A DNA stretch of 64,000 nucleotides from Pseudomonas sp. stari2 (GTDB lineage Bacteria; Pseudomonadota; Gammaproteobacteria; Pseudomonadales; Pseudomonadaceae): assembly GCF_040760005.1 (NCBI RefSeq), contig NZ_CP099760.1, positions 6,170,001 through 6,234,000 on the forward strand, written 5' to 3'. Numbering within the stretch: the stretch's first letter is position 1; each line of letters opens with the position of its first letter. This document shows positions 29,362 to 38,572 of the stretch, piece after piece. A program made the translations under genes and the position numbers. The notes under the pieces are model-generated. The model worked only from the letters and a program-made list of their open reading frames with translations. It did not search any database and was not told the origin of the DNA.

Positions 29362-30327
29362 TTACTGCGCTTTTGCCACAGCGGCCGGTGGGGTCCAGAT
29401 CACGTCCTTGATGCTCAACGGCTTGGGAATCAGCTTGAGCTGGTAGAAGGTGTCGGCGATTTTCTGCTGCGCGGCGACCACTTCCGGGGTCAGGAACAGC
29501 GCGCCGTAGCCCTGGCGTTTCACCGAGGTCAGGGTGATGTCTGCCGGCAAGCCGAGCAGCGGCGCGACCTGTTGGGTCACGTCTTGCGGGTTGGCCTTGG
29601 ACCACTCGCCGACGGCGCGCACTTCTTCCACGAGGGTCTTGATCACCTCGGGATTTTTCTGTGCGTAGGGTTTGGTTGCCAGGTAGAACTGGTGGTTGTC
29701 GACGATGCCTTTGCCGTCGCGCAGGGTGTGCGCTTGCAGTTGTTGCTCGGCAGCGGCCTGGTACGGGTCCCAGATGACCCAGGCGTCGACGCTGCCACGC
29801 TCGAACGCGGCGCGGGCATCGGCCGGCGGCAGGAATACGGTTTGAATGTCGGTGTACTTGAGGCCGGCGTCCTCCAGCGCACGCACCAGCAGGTAGTGGA
29901 CGTTGGAGCCTTTGTTCAGGGCGACTTTCTTGCCCTTCAGATCCGCCACCGATTTGATTGGCGAGTCTTTCGGCACGAGGATCGCTTCACTGTTCGGCGC
30001 GGGCGGCTCGTAGGCCACGTAGAGCAGGTCGGCACCGGCCGCCTGAGCGAAGACCGGCGGGGTTTCGCCGGTGACGCCGAAGTCGATCGAGCCGACGTTC
30101 AAGCCTTCCAGCAGTTGCGGGCCGCCGGGGAATTCAGTCCATTGCACGTCGACGCCTTGGGCGGCGAGGCGTTTTTCCAGGGTGCCCTTGGCCTTGAGCA
30201 GCACCAGCGTGCCGTACTTCTGATAACCGATCCGCAACGTCTCGGCTTGAGCTTGAGTGATGGCGCCGAAGGTGACAGCCGCAGCAAACAGAGCGACCAG
30301 ACCACGACGCAAAAATACAGTGCGCAT
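29362..30327 (-). CDS. ssuA: Aliphatic sulfonate-binding periplasmic protein
   Basis: The 321-aa protein starts with a signal peptide ending [11 protein letters not shown]1/SsuA-like motifs include [56 protein letters not shown] and [16 protein letters not shown]. It delivers sulfonates to SsuBC. The start at MRTVFLRRG follows AGGAGAG. 89 bases separate it from ssuE, with no strong terminator, so the operon probably continues. Confidence 0.94.
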   Translation of the reverse strand: MRTVFLRRGLVALFAAAVTFGAITQAQAETLRIGYQKYGTLVLLKAKGTLEKRLAAQGVDVQWTEFPGGPQLLEGLNVGSIDFGVTGETPPVFAQAAGADLLYVAYEPPAPNSEAILVPKDSPIKSVADLKGKKVALNKGSNVHYLLVRALEDAGLKYTDIQTVFLPPADARAAFERGSVDAWVIWDPYQAAAEQQLQAHTLRDGKGIVDNHQFYLATKPYAQKNPEVIKTLVEEVRAVGEWSKANPQDVTQQVAPLLGLPADITLTSVKRQGYGALFLTPEVVAAQQKIADTFYQLKLIPKPLSIKDVIWTPPAAVAKAQ

Positions 30328-30416
30328 AGCGCTCTCCTTTTTGCTGTTGGGTTTTGGCTGCACCTGCTTGCCCGTTGGCGGGCGAGTAAGGCCAGTACTT
30401 CAAATTTCGATGTGGC

Positions 30417-31010
30417 TCAAATGCTCCAGCGAGCACTCAACAAACGTTCGTTCAATAAGCCCGGTTCCAGCGGCTTCGGCCGACGGGCCATAGCACTGAC
30501 AAACTGATCCAGCGCTTCGTGCAGCCGCTGTTCCAGGGCTGGTGCCAGCTGCGCCGCAGCACTGCCTTCGCCGTAAGCGATCTGGCTGTCCTCGGCAAAA
30601 ATCCCTTGCAGCATTTCCTGGGCTTTCAACGCCGACAGCACCGGTTTGAGGGCGTAATCGACCACCAGCATGTGGGCGATGCTGCCGCCCGTGGCCATCG
30701 GCAAGACAATCTTGTGATTCAGGGCGCGTTCGGGCAGCAGATCCAGCACGGTCTTCAGTGCGCCGGAGAACGACGCCTTGTAGACCGGGGTGGCGATCAG
30801 CAGGCCATCGGCGTTTTCAATCTGTTGCAGCAGGTCGAGCACCTTCGGGCTGTCGAAGCGAGCGTGGAGCAGGTCTTCGGCCGGGAAGTCCCGCACCTGA
30901 TAACTCACCACTTCCACCCCTTGCTGCTGCAACCAGCGTTGCGAGCGCTCCAGCAATACCCCGGAACGGGAGCGTTGACTGGGACTGCCACCGAGTGAGA
31001 CGACCAGCAT
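30417..31010 (-). CDS. ssuE: NAD(P)H-dependent FMN reductase of the sulfonate system
   Basis: A 197-aa flavodoxin-like reductase that supplies FMNH2 to Ssu[21 protein letters not shown] holds the FMN phosphate loop, and [20 protein letters not shown] near residue 80 is the family's substrate/oligomer segment. It is the first gene of the ssu operon. The AT-rich stretch upstream (about 31078-31145) is the presumed promoter region. Confidence 0.94.
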   Translation of the reverse strand: MLVVSLGGSPSQRSRSGVLLERSQRWLQQQGVEVVSYQVRDFPAEDLLHARFDSPKVLDLLQQIENADGLLIATPVYKASFSGALKTVLDLLPERALNHKIVLPMATGGSIAHMLVVDYALKPVLSALKAQEMLQGIFAEDSQIAYGEGSAAAQLAPALEQRLHEALDQFVSAMARRPKPLEPGLLNERLLSARWSI

Positions 31011-31084
31011 TCAGACGATTCCTTACGCGTTACAGGCGATTCGCGGGTTGCGATCTCGCTTCAATGGAAAGACCTTACCAGCTC

Positions 31085-31102
31085 ATTTATATATCTATAA
31101 AT
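31085..31102. promoter_or_regulatory. AT-rich inverted repeat upstream of ssuE
   Basis: ATTTATA-TATC-TATAAAT, 75-92 bases before the ssuE start, has the T-N11-A form bound by LysR-type regulators such as CysB. A regulatory role is inferred. Confidence 0.4.
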
Positions 31103-31160
31103 CATATTTATTCATTTGGTTATTCATTGTAGAGATATACATTTCACTTTCTTCCGGGCA

Positions 31161-31186
31161 AAAAAACAGGCCGTCAAAACGGCCTG
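31161..31186 (-). terminator. Intrinsic terminator of lsfA
   Basis: On the minus strand CAGGCCGT and ACGGCCTG arms with a 4-base loop are followed by T7. It lies 65 bases after the lsfA stop codon. Confidence 0.85.
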
Positions 31187-31250
31187 AAACCCTGCATCGT
31201 GGTTTTTGCTGATCACCCCCACGCAGAACTTGGGAACGATCCGAGGAAGG

Positions 31251-31889
31251 TTACTTGTTCGGCTGCGGCGTCAGGCGCAGGTACGGCTTCACCGCGCGAT
31301 AGCCTTTCGGAAAGCGTTGCTTGATTTCGTCTTCGTCCTTGAGCGACGGCACGATCACCACTTCTTCCCCGTCCTGCCAATTGGCCGGCGTGGCCACCTT
31401 GTAGTTGTCGGTGAGCTGCAACGAGTCGATCACCCGCAGAATTTCGTGGAAGTTGCGCCCGGTGCTTGCCGGGTAGGTGATGGTCAGGCGGATCTTCTTG
31501 TTCGGATCGATCACGAACAGCGAGCGCACGGTCAGCGTGTCGCTGGCGTTCGGGTGGATCAGGTCGTAGAGATCGGACACCTTGCGATCGGCATCGGCCA
31601 GGATCGGGAAATTGACGATGGTGTTCTGGGTTTCGTTGATGTCTTCGATCCACTTGTGGTGCGAGTCCACCGGGTCGACCGACAGCGCGATGGCTTTCAC
31701 GTCGCGTTGAGTGAACTCATCCTTGAGCTTGGCGGTGAAGCCCAGCTCGGTGGTGCATACCGGGGTGAAGTCCGCCGGATGAGAGAACAGCACGCCCCAG
31801 CTATCGCCCAGCCATTCGTGGAAACGAATCTTGCCGGCGCTGGAATCCTGTTCGAAATCGGGGGCGATATCGCCAAGTCTGAGGCTCAT
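31251..31889 (-). CDS. lsfA: 1-Cys peroxiredoxin
   Basis: The 212-aa peroxiredoxin of the Prx6 type reduces peroxides. The peroxidatic Cys45 lies in SHPADFTPVCTTELG and is the only cysteine in the protein, so it is a true 1-Cys enzyme. The C-terminal extension (VIVPSLKDEDEIKQRFPKGY) is the Prx6 dimer domain. LsfA is induced by sulfate starvation in Pseudomonas putida, which agrees with its place directly upstream of the ssu operon. It has its own terminator and a separate AT-rich upstream region with a 12-bp palindrome. Confidence 0.94.
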   Translation of the reverse strand: MSLRLGDIAPDFEQDSSAGKIRFHEWLGDSWGVLFSHPADFTPVCTTELGFTAKLKDEFTQRDVKAIALSVDPVDSHHKWIEDINETQNTIVNFPILADADRKVSDLYDLIHPNASDTLTVRSLFVIDPNKKIRLTITYPASTGRNFHEILRVIDSLQLTDNYKVATPANWQDGEEVVIVPSLKDEDEIKQRFPKGYRAVKPYLRLTPQPNK

Positions 31890-31963
31890 GGTGCGGCTCC
31901 TGATGAGTTGTTGGAGACCTCAACTGTAGCTCGGGATTTGCCATTCATAAAAAGAATAAATAA

Positions 31964-31975
31964 CTAGATATCTAG
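31964..31975. promoter_or_regulatory. Palindrome upstream of lsfA
   Basis: CTAGATATCTAG, a perfect 12-bp palindrome in an AT-rich block about 75-86 bases before the lsfA start. It is a candidate operator; no regulator can be named. Confidence 0.35.
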
Positions 31976-32122
31976 ATCATTTACGAATATTAAACTTCTG
32001 TTCACTGGACGCTCGCCGGCAACGCGCCGAACATCGGCCCCAAGGTTCGAGAAGGCCTTGAGTTGCTGTAAAGAGGGAAATGTCGGGAACGGTCTACGGG
32101 GGTGGGCCTGACCCGGAAACGC

Positions 32123-32162
32123 AAAAGCCCCGTCCGGCGCGATGCCGGACGGGGCTTTTTTA
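32123..32162 (-). terminator. Strong intrinsic terminator after the first oprD gene
   Basis: A 16-bp stem (AAAAGCCCCGTCCGGC with its complement) and a 5-base loop, ending in an A/T-rich tract on both sides. It is 21 bases past the porin stop codon. Confidence 0.9.
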
Positions 32163-32182
32163 CGTCGGTTGCTCGAGCGCTA

Positions 32183-33535
32183 TTACAGCAGCGGGATCGA
32201 GTAGCTGACGATCAGGCGGTTTTCGTCCTGGTCACGCTGACCTGGAATGTCGTTGCGCCAGGTAGCGTTTTTCCACATCAGACCCAGGTTTTTCAGCGGG
32301 CCTTCTGGTACCACGTAACCAACAGTCAGGTCGCGTTCCCACTCGGAAGCACCGGTACCGTTCTCACGACGGTTGGAGCCTACGGTGTCGATGTCGTCAC
32401 CGCGCAGGTAAACTACACCGGCAGTCAGGCCTGGCAGGCCGACTTTGGCGAAGTCATACGAGTAGCGAGCTTGCCAGGTTTTCTCGCCGGCACGACCGAA
32501 CTTCTGGATCTGCATGTCGGTGATGGTGTAGTTCGACGAACCGTCGCCCTGGTTCAGCCAAGGGAAGTCGGAGCTGCCGTTGGAAACCTGGTAGCCGCCA
32601 CCGAAAGTGTGACCCTCAACGGTGTACAGGAACAGGCCGCTGTACAGGTTGTTGTCGATCGGGCCTTTGCCGCTGACGTTGCCAACATAGTTGCCGTTGC
32701 CGAAGTAGGCCGCGGTGTTGTTGTTGGCGCCATCGTCGCTGCTGTGGAAGTAACGGAAGTCAGACTTCAGCACGCCCGGGCCGATTGCCCAGTTGTGAAC
32801 CAGACCCAGGAAGTGTTGCTTGTAGAAGTCTTCCAGGTTGCCGTAGTAGTACTGGGCAGTCAGGTCTTTGGTGATCTTGTAGTCACCACCGGCGTAGTAG
32901 AACTTGTTGCTGTTGGCTACGCGAGCATTCGCACCGCCGATGGACAGGTTCTCGTTGTTGCTGGAGTTACGACCTTTCACAGCTTCGATTTGACCAGCGA
33001 CCAAAGTCAGGTCCTTGATCTCGCCGGAAGTGATCTGACCGCCCTGCCAGGTTTGTGGCAGCAGACGACCGTCGTTGGTCACGATAACCGGGTTCTTCGG
33101 CTGCAGGGTGCCCAACTTCAGCTCGGTCTGGGAGATCTTGGCTTTGGCAGTCAGACCCAGACTGGAGAAGTTATCAACAGCTTCGCCGTTGGACTTGCTC
33201 GGGAACACAGTGCCACCGTAGGAAGTGGAGGTTGCACCGTTGGTGCCGCCGCCCGAATCCAGACGAACGCCCAGCAGGCCGATAGCATCAATACCGAAGC
33301 CTACGGTGCCTTGGGTGTAACCGGAGATGAAACGCAGATCGAAGCCTTGGCCCCATTCTTCGTTCTTGCTCTGCACGCCGGAGGCGGTTTTGGCAGCGCT
33401 GTCGCGGTTGTCAGTGTTGATGTAGAAGTTACGCAGCCCCAGGGTGGCCTTGCTGTCTTCGATGAAACCGGCGGCGCCTGCCTGCTGCGCCAAAACCCCT
33501 ACGGCCACGGCCAGGGCCAAGGTGGACTTGTTCAT
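32183..33535 (-). CDS. OprD-family outer-membrane porin (copy 1)
   Basis: The 450-aa beta-barrel porin has a signal peptide (MNKSTLALAVAVGVLAQQAG, cleavage after GAA). The OprD family marks are present: GFIEDSKATLGLRNFYINTD, the repeated GFDLRFISGYTQGTVGFGID, LPQTWQGGQITSGEIKDLTL, and a C-terminal strand ending in an aromatic/hydrophobic run (ENRLIVSYSIPLL). Such channels take up amino acids, peptides or small organic acids; the substrate is not readable. It lies next to a second porin of the same family with nearly the same signal peptide. Confidence 0.92.
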   Translation of the reverse strand: MNKSTLALAVAVGVLAQQAGAAGFIEDSKATLGLRNFYINTDNRDSAAKTASGVQSKNEEWGQGFDLRFISGYTQGTVGFGIDAIGLLGVRLDSGGGTNGATSTSYGGTVFPSKSNGEAVDNFSSLGLTAKAKISQTELKLGTLQPKNPVIVTNDGRLLPQTWQGGQITSGEIKDLTLVAGQIEAVKGRNSSNNENLSIGGANARVANSNKFYYAGGDYKITKDLTAQYYYGNLEDFYKQHFLGLVHNWAIGPGVLKSDFRYFHSSDDGANNNTAAYFGNGNYVGNVSGKGPIDNNLYSGLFLYTVEGHTFGGGYQVSNGSSDFPWLNQGDGSSNYTITDMQIQKFGRAGEKTWQARYSYDFAKVGLPGLTAGVVYLRGDDIDTVGSNRRENGTGASEWERDLTVGYVVPEGPLKNLGLMWKNATWRNDIPGQRDQDENRLIVSYSIPLL

Positions 33536-33910
33536 GTTTCGCTCCTCTCGTTTCTATTTCTTTTGCTTTTTTTGCTGTCGGCTCCGGATCAATTGCCCGA
33601 AAACCTGGAACACCCATTGCTGCGGATCTCTTAGCCCCGTCAAAGCCGCGGAAGCATACCTCGTCATAATCTCGAAAAGAATTGTTCCACTCTTTTTAAG
33701 AACGTCGAGACATATACAAAGGCGTGACAGAATCGAGGTATCGGCTCGAACACCGATTCCTGAACCCTTCAGATTGTCGAGGGACAAATATGCCAAAACA
33801 CCGCAGCGCATTCCGAACGTCGGACGGTCTACTCTAGACTGACGCCGGAAAACACAAAAAGAATAAAAAACACTCAATAAGTAACATTCAGGAATATGGA
33901 ACAAAAGGCA
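33536..33910. other. Upstream region of OprD copy 1
   Basis: This gap of about 375 bases has no convincing gene. At 33661-33697 it carries a block (CGAAAAGAATTG core) also found upstream of the second oprD gene. The AT-rich end near 33850-33900 leads into the terminator of copy 2. Confidence 0.5.
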
Positions 33911-33942
33911 AAAAAAACCTTGCCGAGCGGCAAGGTCTTTTT
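33911..33942 (-). terminator. Intrinsic terminator after the second oprD gene
   Basis: ACCTTGCC and GGCAAGGT arms with a GAGC loop. On the minus strand it is followed by T7, close after the porin stop codon. Confidence 0.88.
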
Positions 33943-33951
33943 CAGCACTTT

Positions 33952-35280
33952 TTACAGGAAGCTATAGGTGTAGTTGAAGATCAGACGGGTCTGATCCTGA
34001 TCGGCAATATTGATCTGGCTGCCACGATAAACACCATTGCGCAGTGTCACGCCGAAGCCTTTGAGTACGCCCTCTTGAACGGTGTAATCAATACGCATGT
34101 CTCGTTCCCACTCCGACATGTCGCTACCGGTACCGTTCGTTGCCTTGATGTTTTCGCCATGCAGATAAGCGATCGAGGCTTTGAGGCCCGGTACGCCCAG
34201 ACCTGCGAAGTCATAGGAATACTGACCGAAGGTAGTGTTTTCACCGGCACGGACAAAACCGTTAACCATGGCGTCAGTGAACAAATAGAAACTGGTTCCA
34301 CCGGCACCTTCAGGACGACCGTTGCCATCCACCACGTTGCCTTGGTTCAAGTAGACGAAACCACCGTCATCGTTGACGCGTTGATGGCCGAGCAAGAACG
34401 CGTTGCCACCCAAGGTGTATGTGAACATGGCGCTCCAGGTCTTGTTATCGACCTCGCCCGGGTTCTTGGCATAACCACCGTTGTTATTGAAGCGGTAGCC
34501 TGCTTCCCCGTTCTTGCCATCGGAGCTGCTGTCAAAATAGCGGATATCGGTCTTGAACGACTGGTTGGTGCCGATCGGAAGAACATGCACCAGGCCGAAG
34601 AAGTTCTGCTTGTAATAATCCTGCAGGTTGGAGTGGTAGTACTGCAGGGTCAGGTCTTTGGTGACCTTCCAGTCGGCGCCTGCATAGCGGAACTGATTGC
34701 TGTCCTGTGTACCACCAGCCACTGCGAGGCCAGTGCTGTTTGTCGAGGCACGACCCACTGCATGCTCGAGCTGACCGGCGTTGAAGGTGACGTTGTCGAT
34801 TTCCTTGGAGGTGATCGCGCCACCCTCGAAGGTTTGAGGCAGCAGGCGACTATCGTTCGCGACCAGAATCGGCAAGTTAGGTTGCAGAGCACCACCCAAG
34901 TGAGCTTCGGTCTTGGACAGACGTGCCTTGACGTTACCCGCTATGCGGCTCCAGGAATGTGTTGCCGAACCGTCAGAATCACTCGGGGAGAACGTGTTGC
35001 TGTCCGGGTGGTGCCCACGTCCACCATCCAGGTGAATGCCGCTGATCGCCTGCACATCCAGACCAAACCCGACCGTGCCCTGAGTGAAACCGGAGAGGTA
35101 ATCGAACTTGAAGCCCTGCGCGGTCTCTTTCTGATCGGCGCCGCCATCACGGTTATCGTTGTTGTAGTACATGGTGCGGGAGCTCAGGGAAGCCTTGCTG
35201 TCTTCGATGAAACCCGCGGCACCTGCCTGCTGCGCCAATACCCCAAAGGCCACAGCCACGGCCAAGGTGGACTTATTCAT
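33952..35280 (-). CDS. OprD-family outer-membrane porin (copy 2)
   Basis: The 442-aa porin starts MNKSTLAVAVAFGVLAQQAG and continues GFIEDSKASLSSRTMYYNND, then GFKFDYLSGFTQGTVGFGLD and LPQTFEGGAITSKEIDNVTF. It is full-length for the family. It differs from copy 1 mostly in the extracellular loops (for example a Gly/His-rich LDGGRGHHPDSNTFSP near residue 100), so it probably has a different substrate range. Each copy has its own terminator, so they are separate transcription units. The start is fixed by the signal peptide; longer upstream frames are not credible. Confidence 0.92.
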   Translation of the reverse strand: MNKSTLAVAVAFGVLAQQAGAAGFIEDSKASLSSRTMYYNNDNRDGGADQKETAQGFKFDYLSGFTQGTVGFGLDVQAISGIHLDGGRGHHPDSNTFSPSDSDGSATHSWSRIAGNVKARLSKTEAHLGGALQPNLPILVANDSRLLPQTFEGGAITSKEIDNVTFNAGQLEHAVGRASTNSTGLAVAGGTQDSNQFRYAGADWKVTKDLTLQYYHSNLQDYYKQNFFGLVHVLPIGTNQSFKTDIRYFDSSSDGKNGEAGYRFNNNGGYAKNPGEVDNKTWSAMFTYTLGGNAFLLGHQRVNDDGGFVYLNQGNVVDGNGRPEGAGGTSFYLFTDAMVNGFVRAGENTTFGQYSYDFAGLGVPGLKASIAYLHGENIKATNGTGSDMSEWERDMRIDYTVQEGVLKGFGVTLRNGVYRGSQINIADQDQTRLIFNYTYSFL

Positions 35281-35833
35281 TGTCAAGCTCCTCTCGTTTC
35301 TAATTCTTGTTTTCCCGGCCCGGATCGACGCCCGAGTCCCAAGGTTAGCGATTAGCGCCAGAGCGTGACTCACAAGTCAATCGTAACCTTGTGTGTCTAC
35401 GACCATAGTCTAATCTCCGGTTTTTTGGTCCATGCAGTTTCATGAGTTCGTCATGAATCCGAAAAGAATTGATGTCTTCTTTTCTAATACCCTTTAGGAA
35501 TTTAAACCCCGTGTTTAAAGGCTCGAGTGTTCCCCACGCGAACGCGACGGTCAATTTCTGAAGAGTATTGAGTCACCCTGTCGAGAGTGATTTGTGCTGA
35601 AGCAATCCGGAAATATTTCCATCACAACAACAGCCAACCCGCGCAATATCCGGATCAATTGTTACAGTTTGTGTATCGGGATATTTTTTTCACGCACAAC
35701 GCATCCGCCTTGCCGGATTGACCTGGCTCGATGCAGCAATTGTGTTCAGTGATGTTGAATCAGGAGGAGTACTGCAGAAAGCGGCTGAGTGGGGAGCTTG
35801 CGGCCTGCATCTGCTGCCCCACAGCCTGATGAG
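35281..35833. other. Intergenic region between OprD copy 2 and argA
   Basis: A 553-base, AT-richer gap with no convincing gene. It holds the block shared with the other porin's upstream region (35448-35485) and a 7-bp inverted repeat AATATCC...GGATATT (about 35645-35685). Presumed porin promoter region and argA 3' end. Confidence 0.5.
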
Positions 35834-37132
35834 TCAAAGCGTCTTTTCGAAGATCTTCGAATTGCGCTGATAGTTATAGAGAGAAGCCCGCGCTGCCGGC
35901 AGGCGCTCGACGCTGCTCGGCTCGAACCCGCGCTCGCGGAACCAGTGGGCGGTACGAGTGGTGAGCACGAACAGCGTCTTCAGGCCCTGCGCCCGGGCAC
36001 GGGTCTCGATGCGCTCAAGCAATTCATCACCGCGACCGCCATGGCGGTACTCAGGATTCACCGCCAGGCACGCCAGTTCACCGGCATCCGAATCGGCAAT
36101 CTGATACAGCGCCGCACAGGCGATGATCATCCCTTCACGCTCGACCACGCTGAACTGCTCGATCTCGCGCTCCAGCACTTCGCGCGAACGACGCACGAGA
36201 ATCCCCTGCTCTTCCAGCGGGCTGATCAGGTCGAGCAGGCCGCCGACGTCTTCAATCGCCGCCTCGCGCACCAGCTCGAATTGCTCCTGGGCCACCAGCG
36301 TACCGCCACCGTCACGGGTGAACAGCTCGGTGAGCAACGCGCCGTCCTCGGCATAACTGACGATATGGCTGCGCGCCACGCCGCCACGGCAGGCTTCGGC
36401 GGCGGCATCGAGCAATTCCGCCTGATAGTTGCTGCCCAGACGTTGCAAATGCGCCGGCACCTGTTGCGGGCGCAGTTCGCGCACCAGTTTGCCGTTTTCG
36501 TCGATCAGACCGAGGTCGGCACCGAACAGCAGCAGTTTGTCGGCACCCAGATCGATGGCGGCGCGGGTGGCGACGTCTTCACAGGCCAGGTTGAAGATTT
36601 CACCGGTCGGCGAGTAACCCAGCGGCGACAGCAGCACGATGGAGCGCTCGTCGAGCAGACGGTTGATACCTTTGCGGTCAACCCGGCGCACTTCGCCGGT
36701 GTGGTGATAGTCGACGCCTTCCAGCACGCCGATCGGCCGTGCCGTCACCAGGTTGCCGCTGGCCACCCGCAGACGCGAGCCCTGCATCGGTGACGAAGCC
36801 ATATCCATCGACAGCCGCGCTTCGATGGCGATACGCAGCTGACCGACCGCATCGATCACGCACTCAAGCGTCGCGGCATCGGTGATGCGCATGCCGTGGT
36901 GGTAATGCGGGGTCAGGCCGCGCGCGGCGAGGCGGGTCTCGATCTGCGGGCGCGAGCCATGGACCAGCACCAGCCGCACGCCAAGACTGTGCAGCAGCAC
37001 GATGTCATGGACGATGTTGCCGAAATTCGGATGCTCCACGCCGTCGCCGGGCAGCATGACGACGAAGGTGCAGTCGCGGTGGGCATTGATATAAGGAGAC
37101 GCGTGACGAAGCCAATTGACGTATTCGGGCAT
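35834..37132 (-). CDS. argA: Amino-acid N-acetyltransferase (N-acetylglutamate synthase)
   Basis: The 432-aa enzyme makes N-acetylglutamate from acetyl-CoA and glutamate, the first step of arginine synthesis. Residues about 20-280 form an amino-acid-kinase fold that carries arginine feedback (VRLVLVHGSRPQIETRLAAR, GVDYHHTGEVRRVD). Residues about 290-430 are the GNAT domain (ACLAVNPEYRHGGRGDELLE acetyl-CoA loop, WFRERGFEPSS). It lies 135 bases from argE on the same strand. Confidence 0.96.
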   Translation of the reverse strand: MPEYVNWLRHASPYINAHRDCTFVVMLPGDGVEHPNFGNIVHDIVLLHSLGVRLVLVHGSRPQIETRLAARGLTPHYHHGMRITDAATLECVIDAVGQLRIAIEARLSMDMASSPMQGSRLRVASGNLVTARPIGVLEGVDYHHTGEVRRVDRKGINRLLDERSIVLLSPLGYSPTGEIFNLACEDVATRAAIDLGADKLLLFGADLGLIDENGKLVRELRPQQVPAHLQRLGSNYQAELLDAAAEACRGGVARSHIVSYAEDGALLTELFTRDGGGTLVAQEQFELVREAAIEDVGGLLDLISPLEEQGILVRRSREVLEREIEQFSVVEREGMIIACAALYQIADSDAGELACLAVNPEYRHGGRGDELLERIETRARAQGLKTLFVLTTRTAHWFRERGFEPSSVERLPAARASLYNYQRNSKIFEKTL

Positions 37133-37267
37133 GAACCTGGGCCTGTAATAAATAGCAGCCGGAAAAAGGGCGAAACGGAAAACGCACAGCGGGCTGATGG
37201 TTATCGTCGGAACAGGCTTGGCAACACGCGCGCTCTCCTCATGAATACGGGTTGGCAGGACGGCAAT

Positions 37268-38416
37268 TTATACAGCTTTGAGACAGTAATGTTCGATCAA
37301 CTGACGCAATAGATGCACGGTAGGCTGCAAACGTGACATTTCAAGGTACTCGTCCGGCTGGTGGGCGCAGGCGATGTCACCGGGGCCGAGCACAATGGTT
37401 TCGCAGCCAAGGCGCTGAAGATAAGGCGCTTCGGTGCCGAACGCTACTGCTTCGGCCGTGTGGCCGGTGAGTTTTTCGGCGATTCGCACCAGCTCGGCGT
37501 CTTCGGACTGCTCGAACGGCGGCACTTCGGGAAACAGCGGCGCGTAATCGATCTTCACCTGATGCCGTTCGGCGACCGGGTTGAGCTTACGCAGGATCTC
37601 GGCCCGCAGGACCTTCGGGTCCATACCCGGCAACGGCCGCAAATCGAACTCCAGCGAACACTGGCCACAGATGCGGTTGGGATTGTCGCCGCCATGGATA
37701 CAACCGAAGTTCATGGTCGGCTGCGGCACACTGAACTGCGGGTTGTTGAATTCGCGCTGCCACAGCAGGCGCAGCCCGCGCAGCTCGCCAATGGCGTCAT
37801 GCATCGCCTCGAGGGCGCTGTGCCCCAGACGCGGATCCGACGAATGGCCGCTCTGCCCGAGGATATCGATGCGCTCCATCATGATGCCCTTGTGCATGCG
37901 GATCGGCTTGAGCCCGGTCGGCTCGCCGATCACCGCCGCCCGGCCCAGCGGCTGCCCCGCTTCGGCCAGCGCCCGGGCACCGGACATCGAGCTTTCTTCA
38001 TCGCAGGTGGCGAGGATCAGCAGTGGCTGCTTGAATGGCTGATCGAGCAACGGTTGCACGGCTTCGATGATCAGGGCGAAAAAGCCCTTCATGTCGCAAC
38101 TGCCGAGGCCGACCCAGCGGCCGTCGACTTCGGTGAGTTTCAGCGGATCGGTTTTCCACAGCGCATCGTCGTAAGGCACCGTGTCGCTGTGCCCGGCCAG
38201 CACCAGCCCGCCGGGGCCGCTGCCGAAACTGGCGAGCAGGTTGAACTTGCCGGGGCTGACCTGCTGGATGTCGCAACTGAAGCCCAGATCTCCCAGCCAT
38301 CCGGCGAGCAGATCGATCACCGCCCGGTTGGATTGATCCAGGTTCGGTTGGGTGCAACTGACCGACGGCACGGCGATCAGTGCAGCGAACTGGTCTTGCA
38401 TGGATGGCAAAGGCAT
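37268..38416 (-). CDS. argE: Acetylornithine deacetylase
   Basis: A 382-aa M20-family zinc peptidase that releases ornithine from N-acetylornithine. Metal-site motifs are GLVLAGHSDTVPYDD (His and Asp) near residue 78, CDMKGFFAL with the bridging Asp, and CDEESSMSG with the catalytic Glu near 142. The dimerisation domain spans about 180-290. The Met before PLPSMQDQF is used, about ten bases after GGAG. Fluorescent pseudomonads also make ornithine by ArgJ, so its role may be partly redundant. Confidence 0.93.
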   Translation of the reverse strand: MPLPSMQDQFAALIAVPSVSCTQPNLDQSNRAVIDLLAGWLGDLGFSCDIQQVSPGKFNLLASFGSGPGGLVLAGHSDTVPYDDALWKTDPLKLTEVDGRWVGLGSCDMKGFFALIIEAVQPLLDQPFKQPLLILATCDEESSMSGARALAEAGQPLGRAAVIGEPTGLKPIRMHKGIMMERIDILGQSGHSSDPRLGHSALEAMHDAIGELRGLRLLWQREFNNPQFSVPQPTMNFGCIHGGDNPNRICGQCSLEFDLRPLPGMDPKVLRAEILRKLNPVAERHQVKIDYAPLFPEVPPFEQSEDAELVRIAEKLTGHTAEAVAFGTEAPYLQRLGCETIVLGPGDIACAHQPDEYLEMSRLQPTVHLLRQLIEHYCLKAV

Positions 38417-38572
38417 CGCTGACTCCAACTCCCGGATTGAAGTCCATCATAGAACCATCCGGCGCCGAGAATAAACCGCCGCAAAGCGTAGGAAGGTTCA
38501 GTCCTGTACACTGCACGACCTTGGCAGCCACACATTCCCCCGGCTGCGCTCCCGATCCTGGATTTTCCGGCC

